64,000 nt of DNA. Source: Aeromicrobium sp. Sec7.5 (GTDB lineage: Bacteria; Actinomycetota; Actinomycetes; Propionibacteriales; Nocardioidaceae). Below, piece after piece: positions 60,709 to 64,000 of this stretch. Position numbers and translations under genes: made by a program. The notes beneath the pieces were generated by a model that made no database searches, was not told where the DNA came from, and was given only the letters and a program-made list of their open reading frames with translations. Position 1 is the first letter of the stretch, and every line of letters begins with the position of its first letter. The stretch is taken from positions 1,798,001-1,862,000 of the forward strand of contig NZ_JBAJIJ010000001.1 in NCBI RefSeq assembly GCF_036867135.1, in the 5' to 3' direction.

Positions 60709-61794
60709 TCATCCGATCAACAGGGGGATCCGGGTCTCGGCGTCGCTCGTGGAGCCGTGGAACCCCGCCATCTCCATCTCCCGGGCGAACTCCCGCGAGC
60801 TGAAGACGGCGAAGTCGCCGAGGGCAGCGACGACGACATCGCCGAAGCGGCCGGCAACGGCCGGGTCCAGCGGACCGAACCAGTCCTCGCACTCCGCGCG
60901 CAACCGGACCTCGGCGCGGTCGCCCAGCAGCTCGCGCCAACGGGCGGCGACCTGCTCGGGCTCGGCGGTGTGCACGTGGCGGAACCGCGCCTCGCCCGCG
61001 ATGAGCTCGACGCCGTCGAGCAGGCGTGGGTGCTCGTCGACGTCGAACCGCCCCTCGCGCGGGAGGTCGATCATGCCGTGGTCGGCCGTGACCAGCAGTC
61101 GCACGTCGTCCGGCAGATCGGCCCGCAGCCGGGCCAGGTCGGTGTCGATCCGACGCAGCTCGTCACGCCACTCCGGGGACGTGCACCCGTGCTTGTGGCC
61201 CGTGTGGTCGAGGTTGGACTCGTAGGCGTACACCGCCGGCCGACCGTCGGCCTCCGCCAGGTCGAGCAGGACGTCGTGGCGCTCCCAGCTCGAGGTCACG
61301 CCGTGGTACGGGATGTCGCGCTGGCTGCACTGCGTGAGGCCGGAGCCCTGGAACCGTGCCTCGTTGACGGCGGCCGCGGCCACGCCCTGGCGAGCCATGC
61401 GTTCCAGCACCATGGGGTGGGACTGCCAGGCACGGGGGTCGAGCGGCTTGTCCCAGGCGATCGAGTTGAGGCGCTCCCCCGTCTCGGGCACGCGCACGGT
61501 GTAGCCCGCGACGCCGTGCTGCCCGGGAGTGACCCCGGTGCCCAGCGAGGTCAGGCTCGTGACGGTCGTGGACGGGATGTTGCTGCGGACCTCGGGCACG
61601 GAGTGCAGCCCGGTCAGGAACGGCGCGTGCTCGGCGTTGGCGCGGAGGTTGGCCTCCCCCAGCCCGTCGACCAGGAAGAGGACGTACCCCCGCGCCTGCG
61701 GCAGGCCCACGACGTCGACGAGTCCGTCGACCCCCATCGCTGCGCCCACGGACGGCCACAGGTCGTGGATGCGGACGGACACGGGGCTGGACAA
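60709..61794 (-). CDS. alkaline-phosphatase-superfamily phosphodiesterase
   Basis: 361 aa. Nucleotide pyrophosphatase/phosphodiesterase-like: the first Asp in FLVDGLGEANL, nucleophile Thr in SNIPSTTVTSLTSLGTGVTPGQHGVAGY, metal Asp/His in ESNLDHTGHKHG and VTADHGMIDLP. No signal peptide. The start is TTG 61794 or GTG 61782, and neither has a strong ribosome-binding site. Conserved near tdk, DUF5998 and sepH in actinobacteria. Substrate unknown. Confidence 0.85.
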   Translation of the reverse strand: MSSPVSVRIHDLWPSVGAAMGVDGLVDVVGLPQARGYVLFLVDGLGEANLRANAEHAPFLTGLHSVPEVRSNIPSTTVTSLTSLGTGVTPGQHGVAGYTVRVPETGERLNSIAWDKPLDPRAWQSHPMVLERMARQGVAAAAVNEARFQGSGLTQCSQRDIPYHGVTSSWERHDVLLDLAEADGRPAVYAYESNLDHTGHKHGCTSPEWRDELRRIDTDLARLRADLPDDVRLLVTADHGMIDLPREGRFDVDEHPRLLDGVELIAGEARFRHVHTAEPEQVAARWRELLGDRAEVRLRAECEDWFGPLDPAVAGRFGDVVVAALGDFAVFSSREFAREMEMAGFHGSTSDAETRIPLLIG

Positions 61795-61800
61795 GATGGG

Positions 61801-62376
61801 TCAGCCGCGGCCGAGGGCCGAGGGGCGTGAGGTGACCGACGAGAGGTGGCGGGCGAAGTCGAGCAGCTCCTCGACGGCCTGCCCGCCGTCGCCGGCGCTG
61901 GCCAGGCGCAGGGAGAAGTCGTCGCTGCTGACCGATCCGGTGTAGCCGTGGTCGGCCTCGCACTCGGGGTCGTCGCAGCGCGCGGGCTCGAGGTCGACGC
62001 GCGACACCGCACCCCAGCCGATCGTCAGCACCGCCTCCTCGAGCTTGCCCGCGGTCGACACGATGCGAGTCACGACGACCGACGCGATGCGGTCGAGACC
62101 GACCGCCTCGGACGTCGTGGACGTGTAGGGCCGGGGCACCAGGTCGTCGGGCGGGTGCTCGTCGGTGTGCAGCAGCACGACACGGGTGTCGGTGAGGACG
62201 AGCACCGTCATGTGGCGGCGGATCTCGTCGCGGTCGAACGTCGGCTCGTGGTGCGCGACGAACGCCCAGACCTCCTCGCCCGCGAGTGCGTCACGGAGCC
62301 CGTCGGCGACGATGTCGGGGTAGTAACCGCTGCGGGAGATCGCGGCGTACAGCTCGCCGGTGCGGTCGTGGGCCAT
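61801..62376 (-). CDS. DUF5998 family protein
   Basis: 191 aa. Features: GYYPDIVADGLRDALAGEEVWAFVAHHEPTFDRDEIRRH, HLTVLVLTDTR-like MTVLVLTDTRVVLLHTDEH, TSTTSEAVGLDRIASVVVTR, and a Cys/Asp-rich CDDPECEADHG that could bind metal. ATG 62376 overlaps the stop of the GNAT/CoA-ligase gene. Function unknown. Confidence 0.82.
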   Translation of the reverse strand: MAHDRTGELYAAISRSGYYPDIVADGLRDALAGEEVWAFVAHHEPTFDRDEIRRHMTVLVLTDTRVVLLHTDEHPPDDLVPRPYTSTTSEAVGLDRIASVVVTRIVSTAGKLEEAVLTIGWGAVSRVDLEPARCDDPECEADHGYTGSVSSDDFSLRLASAGDGGQAVEELLDFARHLSSVTSRPSALGRG

Positions 62377-64000
62377 CAGGCCAGCGTATCGCCCAGCGCA
62401 CCGGCCGGGTTGAGTCGACGGGCGTACCACTCGCCGCGGCGGTCCTGCGTGGGCACGACCTTGGCCCGGGCGCTCAGCACCGTGATGCCGTCGGGGCGCA
62501 CGACGACGGGCTCGAGGTCGAGCTCGGACACCTCGGGGAGGTCGTCCTTGAGCGCGGCGATGCGCAGCAGGACGTCGTGGATCCGGGGCACGTCGACCGG
62601 ATCGGAGCCGCGGTAGCCGAACAGCAGGGGCGCGGCCCGCAGGTCGGTGACCATGGTCGAGACGTCGACGTCGGTCAGCGGCGGGATCCCGTAGGTGCGG
62701 TCGCCCAGCAGCTCGCTGGGGGCACCGGACAGGCCGAACGACACGAGCGGACCGAACAGTCCGTCCTCGGAGGCGCTGAAGGCCAGCGGGACACCGTCGG
62801 AGACCGTGCGCTGCACGTAGAAGCGGGTGTCGGCGCGGACGCCCGACCAGCGCGACATCTCGGCCCAGGCCCGCCGCATGTCGTCGGCGGAGTGGATCGA
62901 GCGCCAGATGTGCGCCAGGTCGGGGCGGGCACGCAGGTGCTCGCTGCCCGCCTTCAGGACGACGTCCCACCCGAGCTGCTCGCCGGCGGCGACGGCCTGA
63001 TCGGCGTCGTGCACGTTGATCCAGGTCCACATGTCGATGCCGTAGCAGTCGAGCAGCTCGTGCACCTGCTCGGTCGACAGCACGGCGCCCCGCGGCGCGA
63101 GCTCGAGCACCTGGTCGATCAGGGCACGCGCGTCGCCGGCGCGGATGTCGTCGAACTGGGCGAAGTCACCATGCTCGCGTGAGGCCCACTCGGCGTAGTT
63201 GACGACGCGCGCCAGCGCGCGGACCGCGGACTCCGGCGCCGAGTACGACGGCACCGAGCCACGGCCCGCCGAGCCTCCGGCGACGTCCGGGACGCGCAGC
63301 AGCTCGGGCACGCCCTCGCTGCCGAGGAAGGTCGACACGATGGGCTTGTCCGACTGCTCGCCGATCGCCGCCAGGACGTCGGCGACCTCCTCGCCGCTGG
63401 TGTTGAGCGGCGGGATGTAGACCACGACGAGGGCGTCGACGTGCGGATTGGCCAGCGCGCTCTCGATCGCGGCCTCGAAGTCCTCGGCGTCGGCGGACGC
63501 GCCCAGCGAGACGGGCTTGAGCACCTCCAGGCCGGCGGCACTGCCCGCGTCGGCCACGAGCAGGGCCATGGCGTCGGAGTTGCCCACGATCGCGACCCGG
63601 TTGCCGCGCGGCAGCGGCTGGTGCGCCAGGACCTGCGCGACGTCGAACATCTCGTCGAGCGTGTCGACCTGGATGACGCCGGCCTGACGGAACATCGCGT
63701 CGACGGCGGCCTGCGGCGCGGAGCTGCGACGGACGGTGTGCCCGACCGGCACACCCTGGGTGGATCGACCGGACTTCACGGCGACGATCGGCTTGGTGGC
63801 CGCCACGCGACGGGCGATGCGCGAGAACTTGCGCGGGTTGCCGATCGACTCCAGGTAGAGCAGCACGACCTCGGTCGCGTCGTCCTCCTGCCAGAACTGC
63901 AGCAGGTCGTTGCCCGAGACGTCGGCGCGGTTGCCCGCGGAGACGAACGTCGAGAGGCCGAGGCCGCGGCGCGACACGGTCTCGAGGATCGCGGTGCCGA
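62376..64000 (-). CDS. acyl-CoA-synthetase-like (NDP-forming) protein, probably GNAT fusion; 5' end beyond window
   Basis: The visible C-terminal ~540 residues match the CoA-binding/succinyl-CoA-ligase-like and ATP-grasp parts of actinobacterial Pat-type proteins: LSTFVSAGNRADVSGNDLLQFWQEDDATEVVLLYLES, IARRVAATKPIVAVKSGRSTQG and ATP-grasp AGSEHLRARPDLAHIWRSI. In relatives these are fused to a GNAT lysine acetyltransferase that modifies acetyl-CoA synthetase; the GNAT part would lie outside. Whether this copy is catalytic cannot be judged. Confidence 0.82.
   Translation of the reverse strand, partial: GTAILETVSRRGLGLSTFVSAGNRADVSGNDLLQFWQEDDATEVVLLYLESIGNPRKFSRIARRVAATKPIVAVKSGRSTQGVPVGHTVRRSSAPQAAVDAMFRQAGVIQVDTLDEMFDVAQVLAHQPLPRGNRVAIVGNSDAMALLVADAGSAAGLEVLKPVSLGASADAEDFEAAIESALANPHVDALVVVYIPPLNTSGEEVADVLAAIGEQSDKPIVSTFLGSEGVPELLRVPDVAGGSAGRGSVPSYSAPESAVRALARVVNYAEWASREHGDFAQFDDIRAGDARALIDQVLELAPRGAVLSTEQVHELLDCYGIDMWTWINVHDADQAVAAGEQLGWDVVLKAGSEHLRARPDLAHIWRSIHSADDMRRAWAEMSRWSGVRADTRFYVQRTVSDGVPLAFSASEDGLFGPLVSFGLSGAPSELLGDRTYGIPPLTDVDVSTMVTDLRAAPLLFGYRGSDPVDVPRIHDVLLRIAALKDDLPEVSELDLEPVVVRPDGITVLSARAKVVPTQDRRGEWYARRLNPAGALGDTLA

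Overview
The window is chromosomal DNA from a high-GC Gram-positive bacterium (Actinomycetota). Evidence for this includes frequent GTG starts, chains of ATGA/GTGA stop-start overlaps, HemQ-type haem synthesis, SepH, DUF3000, DUF3093, DUF3159, DUF3710 and DUF4193 proteins, and a gene order that parallels Mycobacterium tuberculosis (secD-yajC-ruvBAC-yebC-pdxT-pdxS-pgsA-HIT-thrS; RNase D to suhB). The overall look fits a Nocardioidaceae/Aeromicrobium-type organism. That placement is an inference from gene content, not a measured phylogeny.

Layout. 1-5.6 kb (minus strand): protein export (secD partial, yajC), Holliday junction resolution (ruvCAB), a YebC-type regulator and pdxT. 5.6-9.1 kb: a five-gene minus-strand cassette of SipW-type signal peptidases and their likely exported substrates, sitting between pdxT and pdxS. 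One signal peptidase is fused to a substrate-like domain and one member is an LPXTG protein. 9.3-17.6 kb: pdxS, a ferredoxin-FNR fusion (FprB type) with an AurF-like diiron oxygenase, phosphatidylinositol phosphate synthase, a HIT protein, a DUF559/AbiEi-like gene bracketed by four hairpin repeats, and thrS. 17.7-24.3 kb: an NfeD/flotillin pair, then a ChoD-like GMC oxidoreductase divergent from a TetR-monooxygenase-acetoacetate-decarboxylase-like operon with a visible operator.

24.3-32.1 kb: an accessory island. It holds a complete IS3-family element lying between two unrelated gene fragments (an HTH/recombinase-like 5' piece and a tape-measure C-terminus), a membrane-anchored HIRAN protein, small membrane proteins and lipoproteins, and a minus-strand operon (frameshifted XRE regulator, DUF6907, two unknown genes) whose 3' ends are built from strings of short palindromes. 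It ends at the 3' end of a tRNA-Val gene. Small genes here look phage-derived and use visibly more A/T.

32.2-43.7 kb: pabC-like gene, a tRNA-Gly/Cys/Val cluster, YchJ, YihY, a cysteine-type leader peptide ahead of the assimilatory sulfite reductase operon (sirA, Zn-ribbon, sirohydrochlorin chelatase), PPK2, msrB and hemE-hemG-hemQ. 43.8-54.0 kb: DUF3000-rnd, a TrkA pair, a conserved actinobacterial block (DUF3159, OB-fold, DUF3710, dut, DUF3093, DUF4235, DUF4193, suhB) and hemH. 54.1-64 kb: MFS transporter, putA, sepH, tdk, a phosphodiesterase-like protein, DUF5998 and a GNAT/acyl-CoA synthetase-like protein cut by the window end.

The stretches most worth following up are the SipW cassette with its protease-substrate fusion, the palindrome strings in the island operon, the hairpin repeats around the DUF559 gene, and the 60-nt nested palindrome between DUF4235 and DUF4193.
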